DNA of 64,000 nucleotides from assembly GCF_042477335.2 (NCBI RefSeq), contig NC_091251.1, positions 87,063,501 through 87,127,500 on the forward strand, written 5' to 3'. The notes below the pieces were generated by a model that worked only from the letters and a program-made list of their open reading frames with translations, searched no databases and was not told the DNA's origin. The stretch is from Ovis canadensis (Eukaryota; Chordata; Mammalia; Artiodactyla; Bovidae). The position numbers were made by a program, and so were the translations under genes. Positions 47,505 through 58,704 of the stretch are shown here, piece by piece. The stretch's first letter is position 1, and every line of letters begins with the position of its first letter.

Positions 47505-48170
47505 AGTCAGAGGGTGCGACATGCTTTCCCCAAGTTCTTTTGATTACCTTAGATGCCCAGAGCCCCCTTCTATGTGTACTACTTGAGCAAGATACAGTCT
47601 CTGAATTTTCAGTAGACTAACTTAGCAAAAACACTTAGCCAAAGTGCATTCTAAATGGTGGACTTTCAGACACTGCATAGGAACGGAATACATAGCTGCG
47701 CTGGGAAGTCTTTTTGGTTTCCCTGAAGCCACACTTTTTGGGTGATCATCTACTCCACTTCTATGTAAGACCAGCTGGGAAAGTTGTATCATTTTTTTTC
47801 TCTAAGATTTCTTAACCAAGTCATGGATCATCAAGGATTAAAAAATTAACAGCACCTGAGCTCTGAGTCAGCTTCAATTCTGTAGATGTTTTTTTGTGCC
47901 CTGTAGGTTCTATTTTAAGATTAAGTTCATTTTTCTTCTAGAATTGACTGCCAGGGAAAAGACAGTCTCTTCTAAAATTCTTCTGTGATTTCTTTCATCA
48001 CAGAACAAGACTATTTAACTTATCATGGGTTCCTCTTTATCTTTTGCTTCAAGGAAGCACAGAAATAAATTTGCTGCTTAATCATAAGAACTTAGAGCTT
48101 CAGTCTCTCAGAGTATTTTTGTCTATCTTCCCAATTTTGTGTTGCTTATATCTTTTCTTTTGTTTCTTTT
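47505..48170. other. Intergenic, nothing recognised
   Basis: Unique-looking AT-rich sequence. Confidence 0.35.
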
Positions 48171-48174
48171 TAAA

Positions 48175-49315
48175 ATTAAATTTTAAAATTTTGAAATTTT
48201 GTGGCAGGTTTACATGAATATGTAAGAAATAGTACAGAGGGATCCTGTGAACCCTTTACCCCATTTTCTCAGTGGTAGTGTCTTGCACATTATAGCACAG
48301 TTTCACAACCAGGATACTGATATTGATCCAGTCAAGATACAAAACATTCCATTCCTTACATTGCCTGTTTATCACCACATACCTCTTTCCTGTCCCCACC
48401 CTCAGCCCCTGACAACCATTAATCTGTCCTCCAGTTCTATGATTCTGTCATTTCAAGAATATTATATACATGGAGTCACACAGTAGCTAACTTTTGGGCA
48501 TTGGTTTTTTTCACTCAACATAATTTCTGGGAATTCATCCAGGATGTTGCATGTATCAATAATGCATTCTTTGAAGCGCTATTTACAATAGCCAAGGCAG
48601 GGATGGATGAATGGATAAAGATGTGATATATACAATAGAATATTACTTGGACATAAAAGGAATAATGCCTTTTGCAGCAACATGGATGGACCTAGAGTTT
48701 ATCATACAAAGTGAAGTAAGTCAGACAGAGAAAGACAAATCCCATATGATATCTCTTATATGCAGCATCTAAAAAAATGATACAAATGAACTTTTACAAG
48801 ACAGAAACTATTTACAAAACAGACTCTTCTGTAAAACTATTTATAAGACAAAATAAATTTATGGTTATCAAAGGGGAAAGTAGGAGAGAAGGATAAATTA
48901 GGAGTTTGGGTTAACATATATACATTACTATATATAAAATAAATAATCAATAAGAACCTACTGTATAGCACAGGGAACCCAGCTCAAGGCTCTGTAATAA
49001 CCTATATGGGAAAGAATCTGAAAAAATTAGATATACGCAAATATATAACTGAATCACTTTGCTGTACACCTAAAACCAACACAACATTGAAATCAACTAT
49101 ACTCCAATATAAAATAAAAATAAAGAAAACTAATTTGTTTCTTTTTATTGCTGAGTCATATCCTGCGATATGGATGTACCACAGCTTGTTTAGTTCATCC
49201 TTCTAAGGACATATGAGTTGTTTCCAGCTTGGAGCTATTACAGATGAAGCTGCTGTCAACATTTATGTACAAGTTTTTGTTTGAACATAAATTTTCATTT
49301 CTCTAAGCTTATACT
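48175..49315 (-). mobile_element. Old L1 3'-end region split by a younger L1
   Basis: Left part 'gtttacatgaatatgtaaga' to 'gatgttgcatgtatcaataa'. Right part 'tttttattgctgagtcatat', 'gtaccacagcttgtttagtt' and 'ttatgtacaagtttttgttt'. Together they form one inverted old L1 3' region, interrupted at about 48565-49128. Confidence 0.65.
48565..49128 (+). mobile_element. Younger L1 3' end nested in old L1
   Basis: 'ctatttacaatagccaaggc', 'gcagcaacatggatggacct', 'gtaagtcagacagagaaaga' and 'ctatactccaatataaaata' follow the forward L1 ORF2 end and 3' UTR, closing with an A-rich tail. Confidence 0.8.
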
Positions 49316-49319
49316 TTTT

Positions 49320-50030
49320 ATAATTAATTGTATCAGATCTTTTTCTGTGAGTGGATAGTATACAATCATAAGTAAATAAAAGACCATCCACTATTTTTGT
49401 ATCGTGATTGTTGTTATCATGTTATTATCCTTCATCTTCCAACTCTTCTCATGGCCTGGAAGCTTGGCAGAGTTATATAGGGTGTTTGCAGGTCCAGTGG
49501 AGACTGAATTCTGATATGTGTTCTCTACTTCTGGCTTTTTGTGGCTACTATGAAAATCACTGCGCGGGTCTTCAGGTAGGGTTTACTTCTTCTTCGTCTC
49601 TCCAGGATTCTGGTCGACATGAACCGTATTTGGTTTTGAGTTGCTTGCTTAGGAAAGGCTCAGAGATATGGCTGGATATTCCTTCATGTGTGTAGGCAAT
49701 TGAAACGGAAGTCCTAAAAGATGCAGGTACAACTGACTCCTAAATCACTTCATCTGGACTCTTACATTTGAAATTAAGATAACAACTTCATAACACCATG
49801 ATTTTATACAAATCTCTGCTAAAAAGAATGCTCATGTTAAAGAAAGAGGCAGAAATGAATCTACCATGAAACCCAAGCCATGTGTTTTTGTTGAAGCCAC
49901 ATTCAACCAACCATAATGGAGGAATGAAGGGTAAAAACGCATGTGTACCTGTTCGTTTCTGAGGCTCTAAAGTGACACAGACAGTGGATACAATTCTCAC
50001 CCTCTCTGCCTATATTAGTCTAATACCTGG
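49320..50030. other. Intergenic, nothing recognised
   Basis: Unique-looking. The 95-codon frame at 49408-49695 has no recognisable features. Confidence 0.35.
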
Positions 50031-50042
50031 CAATTAAATTCT

Positions 50043-50270
50043 TTTTTTTAATATAAATTTATTTATTTTATTTAATTGGAGGTTAATTACTTTACAATAT
50101 TGTATTGGTTTTGCCATACATCAACATGTATCTGCCACAGGTAGACACGTGTTCCCCATCCTGAACCCCTCTCCCTCATCCCTCCCCATACCATCCCTCT
50201 GGGTCGTCCCAGTGCACCAGCCCCAAGCATCCAGTATCATGCATTGAACCTGGGCTGGCGACTCGTTTCA
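50043..50270 (-). mobile_element. Ruminant L1 3' end
   Basis: 'attggaggttaattacttta', 'tggttttgccatacatcaac' and 'gtgcaccagccccaagcatc' is the inverted L1 3' end. Flanked by an 11-base direct repeat (aattaaattct 50032-50042 and 50271-50281). Confidence 0.88.
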
Positions 50271-50289
50271 AATTAAATTCTATTTGCTC

Positions 50290-50980
50290 ATTTATTTCAT
50301 TCAACATTTTGTTCCCTCTGTGCCAGGGACTGAAGTGGGGACTGGAAATTGGGAGATTAATAAGATGCTGTTCCTACGCTTATGGGGATCACAGTCCACT
50401 GAGAGGGAAAGGTGATGTCAAAAGATGATGTGTGAAGTGCTATCCCAAAGTCTGCAAGTGGTGCGGTGCCAGCAGCAGCCTCCAGTGACCAGGGGTGGTG
50501 GCAGCAGGGGGCTCGCTGGACTGGTTCAGCAGTGTAGTCTTGTCTGTGGTTATGGCTGGTTGCCCATTCTTTAATTCTTGATATTTTCTGAGTCTTCTTG
50601 GTAATTTTACCTAATATGCTCCTAGTAAATTCTCTTTCTACTTGAATCAGCCAGCGTTGGTTGATAGACTGCTTATTTCAGGTTATTAGGAATCCCTCCA
50701 GGATTGTTTTATGAATGAAAATGTGAGACTAAACCCCATCCAGTTGTGAAAATGATGAAATACTTCCGTGCCAGTTGGTATTGATAAATAAGCACTGCTC
50801 CCAGCCCCCCTGAGATGCTAGGCTTCCAGGTTCCTCCCCTGGGACGGACCCTCTCTCTTCCCCACAACCCATCATCTCACTGGTTACCCTAGGAACAGGT
50901 GTTCTGGTACTACACGTGGTATTCTTTCTGATTAACAGGTGCCTCTGGTGATGCATCTTAATGTACACAGTATACATTGT
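50290..50980. other. Intergenic, ancient-repeat trace then unassigned
   Basis: 'tttcattcaacattttgttc' and 'ctgtgccagggactgaagtg' (about 50297-50340) resemble an ancient MIR/L2-type remnant. The remainder is unassigned. Confidence 0.35.
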
Positions 50981-50994
50981 AAGTGTATGTATAT

Positions 50995-51202
50995 GAAAGT
51001 GACAGTGAAGTCACTCAGTCGTATCCAACTCTTTGAGACCCCATGGACTGTAGCCTACCAGGCTCCTCTGTCCATGGGATTCTCCAGGCAAGAATACTGG
51101 AGTGGGGTGCCATTTCCTTCTCCAGGAGATCTTCCCAACCCAGGGATTGAACCTGGGTCTCCTGCCTTGTAGGCAGATGCTTTACCCTCTGAGCTACCAG
51201 GG
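50995..51202 (-). mobile_element. Bov-tA SINE
   Basis: Inverted complete element flanked by a perfect 14-base direct repeat (aagtgtatgtatat 50981-50994 and 51203-51216). Confidence 0.94.
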
Positions 51203-51450
51203 AAGTGTATGTATATAAGTATATATAAACATCAAAAATTTAGGACAAATTTCATGTCAAATGGGAATTTACTTCACAGTCTGTGTGGCTAATGTAAGAT
51301 CTTTCTGCATATGTACATGTAGATTTATTCCCTTTTCAAATGACTGCTTCATTACATAGATTAACTATAAATGATTTAAGCAGTTTGGGGGAGGTTTTAA
51401 AAAATAGAAATGTCCTTCCCCCATATCTCAATACCACCTGCAAAAGTGTG

Positions 51451-52800
51451 GCCAAGATGACAGAGTAAGTAGACCCTGCTGCTCCTGCTAAGTCACTTCA
51501 GTCGTGTCCAACTCTGTGCGACCCCATAGACGGCAGCCCACCAGGCTTCCCCATCCCTGGGATTCTCCAGGCAGGAACACTGGAGTGGGTTGCCATTTCC
51601 TTCACCAATGCACGAAAGTGAAAAGTGAAAATGAAGTTGCTCAGTCGTGTCCGACTCTAAGAGGCCCCATGGACTGCAGCCTTCCAGGCTCCTCCGTCCA
51701 TGGGATTTTCCAGGCAAGAGTACTGGAGTGGGGTGCCATTGCCTTCTCCGAAGTAGACCCTGAGCTCATTTATTTCCACATTCACACCAAAATTATAGCT
51801 CTTTATAGAACAACTGTCAATGAGAACAACCTGAAGATTAGCAGAGAAGATCTTCTACAGCTAAAAATATAAAGGAGACCCAAGGAGATGGGCAGGAGAG
51901 GTGGAGTCACGGTATAGTCAAGACCCACATCCGCAGGTAGGCAACTCACAAATGAGAGAATGATCACAATTGCAGAGGTTCTTCCCAAGAGGTAAAGGGT
52001 CCAAACCCTGCTTTGGGTGCCAGCCAGAGGGTTCTGCACTGGGCAAATGAGCACTCAGAACATTTGGCTTTAAACCAGTGGGGCTTACTCTCAGGAGATC
52101 AACAGGGCTGTGAGAAACAGACTCCACTCTTAAAGGGCACATACAAAATCTTACATGCTGGGACCCAGGGAAGAAGCAGGAATTTGAAAGGAGCCTGGGT
52201 CATCTGGCCTGCTGACCTCGGAGAGCCTTCCGAAGAGACAAGAGACAAGTGGGTCTCCCCCTGGGGACACACTGGCAGCAGTCATTTTGGGAGCTCATCT
52301 GTCTCAAGGATGCTGGTGCTGGCAACTGACATTTTGGAATCCTCCTTCTTGAGCTCAGGACTCAGACCTACCCAGTACCAGTCCTGGGATGCCCCAAGCC
52401 AAACAGCTAGCTGGACTGGAACACAGACCCACCCACCAGGAGGTCAACTCTCCCAGGCTCTTCTGAGCCCCCAGCTACCCAGGGACCCACCCTGCCTGCC
52501 ATTGGGCTTACTAGCATTGGGACAAAGGCTCACCCATCAATGGGCAGAGGGCAGTGGGTACCAGCCCTGGGACTCCCTAAGCCTCAGCTGTGCCCACCAG
52601 CAGTCCGACATCAACTCTAGGATTCCCAAGGCTCCACAGCCAGAGATCCTGGGACCCAGCTCTACCCACTAGAGGGCTAGCGCTAGTCCCAGGACCCTGG
52701 CCCTGTGGCCAGCTGTCCAGATCTGACCCCACCTACCAGCAGGCCAGCAATAGCTCTGGGACGTTGAGTCCCACAGCCAGAGACCCTGAGATTTTGTATG
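51451..52800 (+). mobile_element. L1 5' UTR with degenerate GC-rich tandem units
   Basis: Starts with 'gccaagatgacagag', the hallmark 5' end of an L1, and continues through 'cgcaggtaggcaactcac', 'ttgcagaggttcttcccaag', 'gaacatttggctttaaacca' and 'cactcttaaagggcacatac'. From about 52370 it holds degenerate units of roughly 60-70 bases built on 'cccaccagcag', 'ccagc' and 'ctgggac'. A 219-codon open frame (52013-52672) is low-complexity and most likely fortuitous. Interrupted by a Bov-A2 at 51479-51750. Confidence 0.7.
51479..51750 (-). mobile_element. Bov-A2 SINE dimer
   Basis: Inverted Bov-A2 with two Bov-A units, flanked by a perfect 12-base direct repeat (aagtagaccctg 51467-51478 and 51751-51762). 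Confidence 0.95.
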
Positions 52801-53555
52801 GTGACTCATGGTAATTAGACTGTTCATGGTGGTTATTTTTTGTTTGTTTATCATTTTAAAATATATAGAAATATTAAATCAATATGTTGTACACCAGGAA
52901 CTAACATAGTGTTGTAGGTCAAGTATATTGTACTTCAAAAATGAATAAACAAACCCGTAAGAAAGAAGATCTGATTTGTGGTTACCAGAGGCGGAAGAGG
53001 GGGGGTGGGTGGGGTGGCTGAAGCTGGGAACTGGATGAAGGTAGTCAAAAGTTACAAACTTCAGGTTACAAGATAAATAAGTACTAGGAGTGTAATGTAT
53101 GACCTGATAAATGTAATTAACGCTATTGTATGTTATATGTAAAAGTTAAGAGAGTATATCCTAGGAGTTCTCATCACTAGGGAAAAATACTTTTTTCCAC
53201 TTCTTGAATTTTATAGCTACATGAAAGGATGGATGGTCGCTAAACTTGTGATAACACTTTCATGTTGTATGTAAGTCAAGTCATTATGCTGTATACCTTA
53301 AACTTGTGCAGTGCCATATATTTGAAAGTGAAGTAAAAGTTGTTCAGTTATGTCCAGCTCTTTGCGACCCCATGGACTATACAGTCCACGGAATTCTCCA
53401 GGCCAGAGTACTGGAGTGGGTGGCCATTCCCTTCTCCAGGGGATCTTCCCAACCCAGGGATGGAACCCAGGTCTCCTGCATTGCAGGTAGACTCTTTACT
53501 AGTTGAGCTACCAGGGAAACCCGTATGTTTATTACATCTCAATAAAACTAGGGGA
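52801..53555 (+). mobile_element. L1 3' end, following directly on the L1 5' UTR
   Basis: 'caatatgttgtacaccagga', 'gatttgtggttaccagaggc', 'ctaaacttgtgataacactt' and 'ttattacatctcaataaaac' are forward L1 3' UTR sequence. No ORF1 or ORF2 body lies between it and the 5' UTR. Interrupted by a Bov-tA at about 53325-53521. Confidence 0.7.
53325..53521 (-). mobile_element. Bov-tA SINE inside the L1 3' end
   Basis: 'gtgaagtaaaagttgttcag' to 'gagctaccagggaaaccc', inverted. L1 sequence resumes with 'gtttattacatctcaataaa'. Confidence 0.92.
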
Positions 53556-53853
53556 AAACAGAAACATTCGAAAAACACACCACCTACAAGATGAAGATTC
53601 AGGAAATATAAGGAGAAGTTGGTCCTGTGAATTTTCCAAACTCTCCAGGTGGTTCTCCAGGTCTGGGATTTATTGGCACAAGCCATGCATCAGTTGACCC
53701 TGCAAACATGAAAACAAAGAAAAAGCCATAAAATTTCCTTCATAAAAGAAGGCATGTGTTCTCCTTTCTAGGACACAATATATAAAGTAAACAATATAAA
53801 AACCTGTGTTTAAAGACTTCCAATCCTTAAGTTTATAGTTGCCCTGGCTTGCT

Positions 53854-54125
53854 GCTGCTGCTAAGTCACTTCAGTCGTGGCCGACTCTGTGTGACCCCAG
53901 AGACAGCAGCCCACCAGGCTCCCCCACCCCTGGGATTCTCCAGGCAAGAACACTGGAGTGGGTTGCCATTTCCTTCTCCAATGCAGGAAAGTGAAAAGTA
54001 AAAGTGAAGTCACATAGTCGTGCCTGACTCCTAGCGACCCCATAGACTGCAGCCTGCCAGGCTCCTCCGTCCATGGGATTTTCCAGGCAAGAGTACTGGA
54101 GTGGGGTGCCATTGCCTTCTCCGTG
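53854..54125 (-). mobile_element. Bov-A2 SINE dimer
   Basis: Inverted, with the (GCT)n tail at its left end, flanked by a 10-base direct repeat (ctggcttgct 53844-53853 and 54126-54135). Confidence 0.94.
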
Positions 54126-54480
54126 CTGGCTTGCTACCAGATTGTAATTTTTCTCTGTTTAGCAATAACTAAAAGGAATGCCAATCTAGAAATAAAATGA
54201 GAGCAGAGCCCTCACAAGAAGTTCCAGATAGACAGGCCAAGCTTTTGCTTCCAAAGAACATTGCTGTCCCTCCTGTATTTAGAATAAATTCAATTCTGGT
54301 TGTCTTCCAGGAACTGACAGTGGCCAAACATCAGTATTTCTTCAGGTTTGGAAGTAAATCATGATTTTTTTTCATAAGTCAACAAAAAGCTCAGATAATC
54401 AGGTATAGTTCTTGGAAAGGATTAAAACGTGAACTCAGTTCAACACTCCCAAGCAATCTGGAAACCAGAAAAATATATTT

Positions 54481-54950
54481 ATGGGAAAAGACTTATATAA
54501 ATACTTTATCAGTGACCCACATGATAGAGTTGAGAATAAGCATCTTGTGTTGGTGGCTGATACCAAATTAGGTGGAGTTGCTAACATCCTAAATAGTGAG
54601 AACTTAACTCACCATGACCCTTTTAAATTGGCCTTGACACATTTTAAAAAAATGAGGCATACCACAAATACAAGATGAGAAATGGCTCACAAGAGCTATA
54701 GTGAAAAAATTATGATGAGATTTTCAAAGTTAGCAACTATATCACTAGCACAGAATTAGTCAGCAGTAGAGAAACTATTGAGAAAATAAAACAACATGAT
54801 GCTGGAATGTTAATGAGGAAAGATAAGCAAAACTGAATACTTTTCCCACATATGGCCTTGATCAGGCCTTAACTGGAAAATATTCCTATCCAGTTTGGGC
54901 CTTCATAATTTGGAAGTCTATCTAAAAAAAAAAAATTAAGATGTGCCCTG
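54481..54950 (+). mobile_element. Probable ancient CR1/L3-type LINE reverse transcriptase relic
   Basis: The forward translation at 54481-54675 includes FISDPHDRV, then ADTKLGGVANILNSEN. This resembles the 'FADDTKLGG' RT box of vertebrate CR1-type LINEs with the first Asp-Asp reduced. Downstream, 'atatggccttgatcaggcc' and 'cataatttggaagtc' fit the decayed following region. It is clearly non-functional and the family assignment is tentative. Confidence 0.4.
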
Positions 54951-55130
54951 AAAAATGTGGGTGACTTATAAAACAGGAAAAGAAGGGAAATCTCTGGGAG
55001 GAAAATTAAGCTAATTTAAACTTCAGAAATAAAACTCAGAACTTTAGAACCCTCTTCAAATATTCATGGTGTGATTATAGAGTGCTAAATATCTTTTTTG
55101 CACAAAAGACACAACTGGAAATCAAGAGGT

Positions 55131-55254
55131 CAGTCAGTTTAGTTGCTCAGTCGTGTACAACTCTTTGTGACCCCCATGGATTGCAGCATGCCAGGCTTCC
55201 CTGTCCTTCACCAACTACCGGAGTTTGCTCAAACTCATGTCCATCGAGTTGGTG
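55131..55254 (-). mobile_element. Very short BovB 3' end with target duplication
   Basis: Only 124 bases of the inverted BovB 3' terminus, flanked by a perfect 11-base direct repeat (aatcaagaggt 55120-55130 and 55255-55265). Confidence 0.9.
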
Positions 55255-55315
55255 AATCAAGAGGTAAACATTCAGTAATTTGGATTAACTTGGATCTAAT
55301 CTAAGGCCATGTTTG

Positions 55316-55541
55316 GGCTTCCCAGGTGGCACTAGTGATAGAGAACCTGCCTGCCAGTGCAGGAGACATAAGAGATGTGGGTCCGATCCCTGGATTGGGA
55401 AGATCCCCTGGAGGAGGGCATAGCAACCCACTCCAGTACTCTTGCCTAGAGAATCCCGTGGACAGAGGAGCCTGGTGGGCTACAGTCCATAGGGTCACAC
55501 AGAGTTGGACACGACTGAAGTGACTTAGCATGCATGCAAGC
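55316..55541 (+). mobile_element. Bov-tA SINE
   Basis: Forward, with the 'gagacataagagatgtgggt' head variant. Flanked by aaggccatgtttg (55303-55315) and aaggacatgtttg (55542-55554). Confidence 0.93.
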
Positions 55542-55609
55542 AAGGACATGTTTGCTAGAGGTAGATTAGTTGTACTGGGTAGCTGTGTTTAACACCTGGA
55601 ATATAGAGA

Positions 55610-55800
55610 CTGTGGACTCTGGAATTAGCTTGGGTTTAGATCCCAGCTTCGCCACTTAATATCTATGAGCCTGACTTACCCTCAATCTGCCTCCATTTGC
55701 CCATCTAAGAAGTGAGAGGTCAATACTGTCTGCCTCATGAGGTTGTGGGGAGGACAGTATGAGATGATGCAGGCAAAGTCCTGAGAAGGGTGTGATTACT
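55610..55800 (+). mobile_element. MIR SINE remnant
   Basis: 'gggtttagatcccagcttcg', 'ccacttaatatctatgagc' and 'gtcctgagaagggtg' follow the forward MIR order. Confidence 0.6.
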
Positions 55801-55804
55801 GGTT

Positions 55805-56170
55805 GACCACTTAGGATAGTAAAACTTCTCGAACATGTACCTGGAGGGGATCCATGAATCTTTTCTGAGGCTGTCTCAAACTTACGGTTAAATTTATGGT
55901 TCTAGTTTGAGACAACTCTGTGAACAATACATGGTGTCTATGCAAAACATCTCACACAGTATTTTTGCCATCATTTCAAAACTGCCTCACTCTATCACAT
56001 TCTTGTATCTCACAATTATAAATCTTGTGCATTCAACGTGGCTGTCTTGCCCACAGTACGCATGTGCAATCACATGGGCAGCAAACTTGGACATGGTGCA
56101 TGAGAATATTTGCTCCCTGTTCTTTTGATACTGCAGATATATTATCATATAGGCTTCCTGTCATACTGTG
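55805..56170. other. Intergenic, nothing recognised
   Basis: Unique-looking sequence between a MIR and a Bov-tA. Confidence 0.35.
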
Positions 56171-56172
56171 AA

Positions 56173-56330
56173 ATGAAAGTGAAAGTCACTCAGTCATGTC
56201 TGACTCTTTGCGACCCCATGGACTAATAGTGGAGTGGGTAGTCTTTCCCCTCTCTAGGGGATCTACCCAACCCAGGGATCAAACCTAAGTCTCCCACACT
56301 GCAGGCAGATTCTTTACCAGCTGAGCCACA
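56173..56330 (-). mobile_element. Bov-tA SINE with internal deletion
   Basis: 'gtgaaagtcactcagtcatg' to 'ttctttaccagctgagcc', inverted. About 40 bases are missing from the Bov-A part. Confidence 0.88.
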
Positions 56331-56600
56331 GATAAAGTCATATCCAAATTTTGAGTTAATGAACCATTTTAATTCAAGTCAAATAAATTCCATTCAGTTC
56401 AAGTAACCATTATTGAGGATGTAGCTAGGCCTTTAGAATGACAAACTACTTCTTGTTCTCTGCCTTTAGAGATCTCACAGTCTAACAAGAAAAAGAAGAC
56501 AATGAGTTCATTTTAATATTACATGACAGAAGGCATGTTTCAGGTGCAAACTGCCATGGAACAGAGCCTGATTGATGATTTTTTTCCTAGGAGTCACCAA

Positions 56601-56803
56601 GTGAAGTCGCTCAGTCATGTCTGACTCTTTGCGACCCTATGGACTGTAGCCTACTTGGTTCCACCATCCATGGGATTTCCCAGGCAAGAATACTGGAGTG
56701 GGTTGCCATTTCCTTCTCCAGGAGATCTTCCCGACCCAGGGATTGAACCCGGGTCTCCCACATGGTAGGCATTATAGGCAGACACTTTACCGTCCGAGCC
56801 ACC
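56601..56803 (-). mobile_element. Bov-tA SINE
   Basis: Inverted, flanked by aggagtcaccaa (56589-56600) and aggaatcaccaa (56804-56815). Confidence 0.92.
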
Positions 56804-56819
56804 AGGAATCACCAAAGGC

Positions 56820-57130
56820 TCCCAGAAACCCAGACACTTAAGTGAACTTTGAATAAAGAGAGGAGGGGAGAGAAGTTCTGAGGTGAGGCTGAGAGGAGGT
56901 CTAGAGAGTGACAGTTTCTATTGGATCCAGGGGCAAGGGGATTGTCGTTATACATTACCATTATTACTTTGCCTAAGTCAAGTTGGCACAGATCGGTGAC
57001 ATTTCTAGATAGACATGAACATGATCCAGTATTTGAGGCAAAGAACTCAGAGGTCATGGGTTTAAGTTGTACCTCTGCTTTGCAGAAAGATTTCAAAAGC
57101 ACCGCTAACAACTCAGAGTAATCATCTTGG
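56820..57130. other. Intergenic, nothing recognised
   Basis: Unique-looking 310 bases. Confidence 0.35.
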
Positions 57131-57135
57131 TGTGT

Positions 57136-57244
57136 GGAACTTCTCTGGTGGTCCAGTGGCTAAGGCTCCACATTCCCAATGCAGGGGGCCCGGGGTTTGA
57201 TCCCTGATCAGTGAAATAGATCTCATATGCTGCAATTAAGACCC
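57136..57244 (+). mobile_element. CHR-2-type SINE, abutting BovB
   Basis: 'aacttctctggtggtccagt', 'ggggtttgatccctgatcag' and 'tgcaattaagaccc'. The BovB terminus begins immediately after it. Confidence 0.85.
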
Positions 57245-58700
57245 AGTTCAGTTCAGTTCAGTCGCTCAGTAGTGTCCAACTCTTTGCAATCCCATGGACC
57301 GCAGCATGCCAGGCCTCCCTGTCCATCACCAACTCCTGGAATTTATCCAAACTCATGTCCATAGAGTCGGTGATGCCATCCAGCCATCTCATCCTCTGTT
57401 GTCCACTTCTCCTCCTGCCTTCAATCTTTCCCAGCATCAGGGTCTTTTCAAATGAGTCAGTTCTTCCCATCAGGTGGCCAAATTATTGAAGAGTTTGAGC
57501 TTCAGTATCAGTCCTTCCAATGAACACTCAGGACTTATTTCCTTTAAGATGGACTGGTTGGATCTCCTTGAAGTCCAAGGGACTCTCAAGAGTCTTCTCC
57601 AACACCACAGTTCAAAAGCATCAATTCTGTGCTCAGCATTCTTTATGGTCCAACTCTCACATCCATACATGACCACAGGAAAAACCATAGCCTTGACTAG
57701 ATGGACTTTGTTGGCAAAGTAATGTCTCTGCTTTTTTTTTTTTTTTGTCTCTGCTTTTTAATATGCTATCTAGGTTGGTCATAACTTTCCTTCCAAGGAA
57801 TAAACATCTTTTAATTTCATGGCTGCAATCACCATCTGCAGTGATTTTGGAGCCCCCCAAAATAAAGTCTGACACTGTTCCACTGTTTCCCTATTTATTT
57901 CCCATGAAATGATGGGACCAGATGCCATGATCTTCGTTTTCTGAATGTTGAGCTTTAAGGCAACTTTTTCACTCTCTTCTTTCACTTGCATCAAGAGGCT
58001 TTTTAGTTCCTCCTCACTTTCTGCCATAAGGGTGGTGTCATCTGCATATCTGAGGTTATTGATATTTCTCCTGGCAATCTTGATTCCAGCTTGTGCTTCA
58101 TCCAGCCCAGTGTTTCTCATGATGTACTCTGCATATAAGTTAAATAAGCAGGGTGACAATATACAGCCTTGGCATACTCCTTTTCCTATTTGGAACCAGT
58201 CTGTTGTTCCATGCCCAGTTCTAACTGTTGCTTCCTGACCTGTATACAGGTTTCTCAAGAGGTAGGTCAGGTGGTCTGGTATTCCCATCTCTTTCAGAAT
58301 TTTCCACGGTTTATTGTGATCCACACAGTCAAAGGCTTTGGCATAGTCAATAAAGCAGAAATACATGTTTTTCTGGAACTCTCTTGCTTTTTCGATGATC
58401 CAGCAGATGTTGGCAATTTGATCTCTGGTTTCTCTGCCTTTTCTAAAACCAGCTTGAACATCTGGAAGTTCACGGTTCATGTATTGCTGAAGCCTGGCTT
58501 GGAGAATTTTGAGCATTACTTTGGTAGTGTGTGAGATGAGTGCAATTGTGCGGTTGTTTGAGCATTCTTTGGCATTGCCTTTCTTTGGGATTGGAATGAA
58601 AACTGACCCTTTCCAGTCCTGTGGCCACTGCTGAGTTTTCCAAATTTGCTGGCATATTGAGTGTAGCACTTTCACAGCATCATCTTTTAGGATTTGAAAT
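57245..58700 (-). mobile_element. BovB LINE, 5'-truncated, with long open RT frame
   Basis: Inverted BovB of about 1.46 kb, from the 3' pentamer repeats (57245-57262) to the start of the RT region. An uninterrupted 312-codon frame (58717-57779) spans most RT motifs: QAGFRKGRETRDQIAN, FIDYAKAFDCVDHNK (first catalytic Asp), GVCQGCILSPCLFNLY and RYADDTTLMAESEEELKSLL (the second and third catalytic Asp). The endonuclease domain and 5' end are missing, so it cannot move by itself. Confidence 0.94.
57723..57759. repeat. 14-base duplication flanking a short T-run
   Basis: tgtctctgcttttt occurs at 57723-57736 and again at 57746-57759, separated by nine T. Other BovB copies in the window have it once. 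Confidence 0.8.
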
Positions 58701-58704
58701 ATAG

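Noticed and set aside
52013..52672. 219-codon open frame as a novel gene
   Set aside because: Lies within the tandem units of an L1 5' UTR, is low-complexity, and has no start context or domain support.
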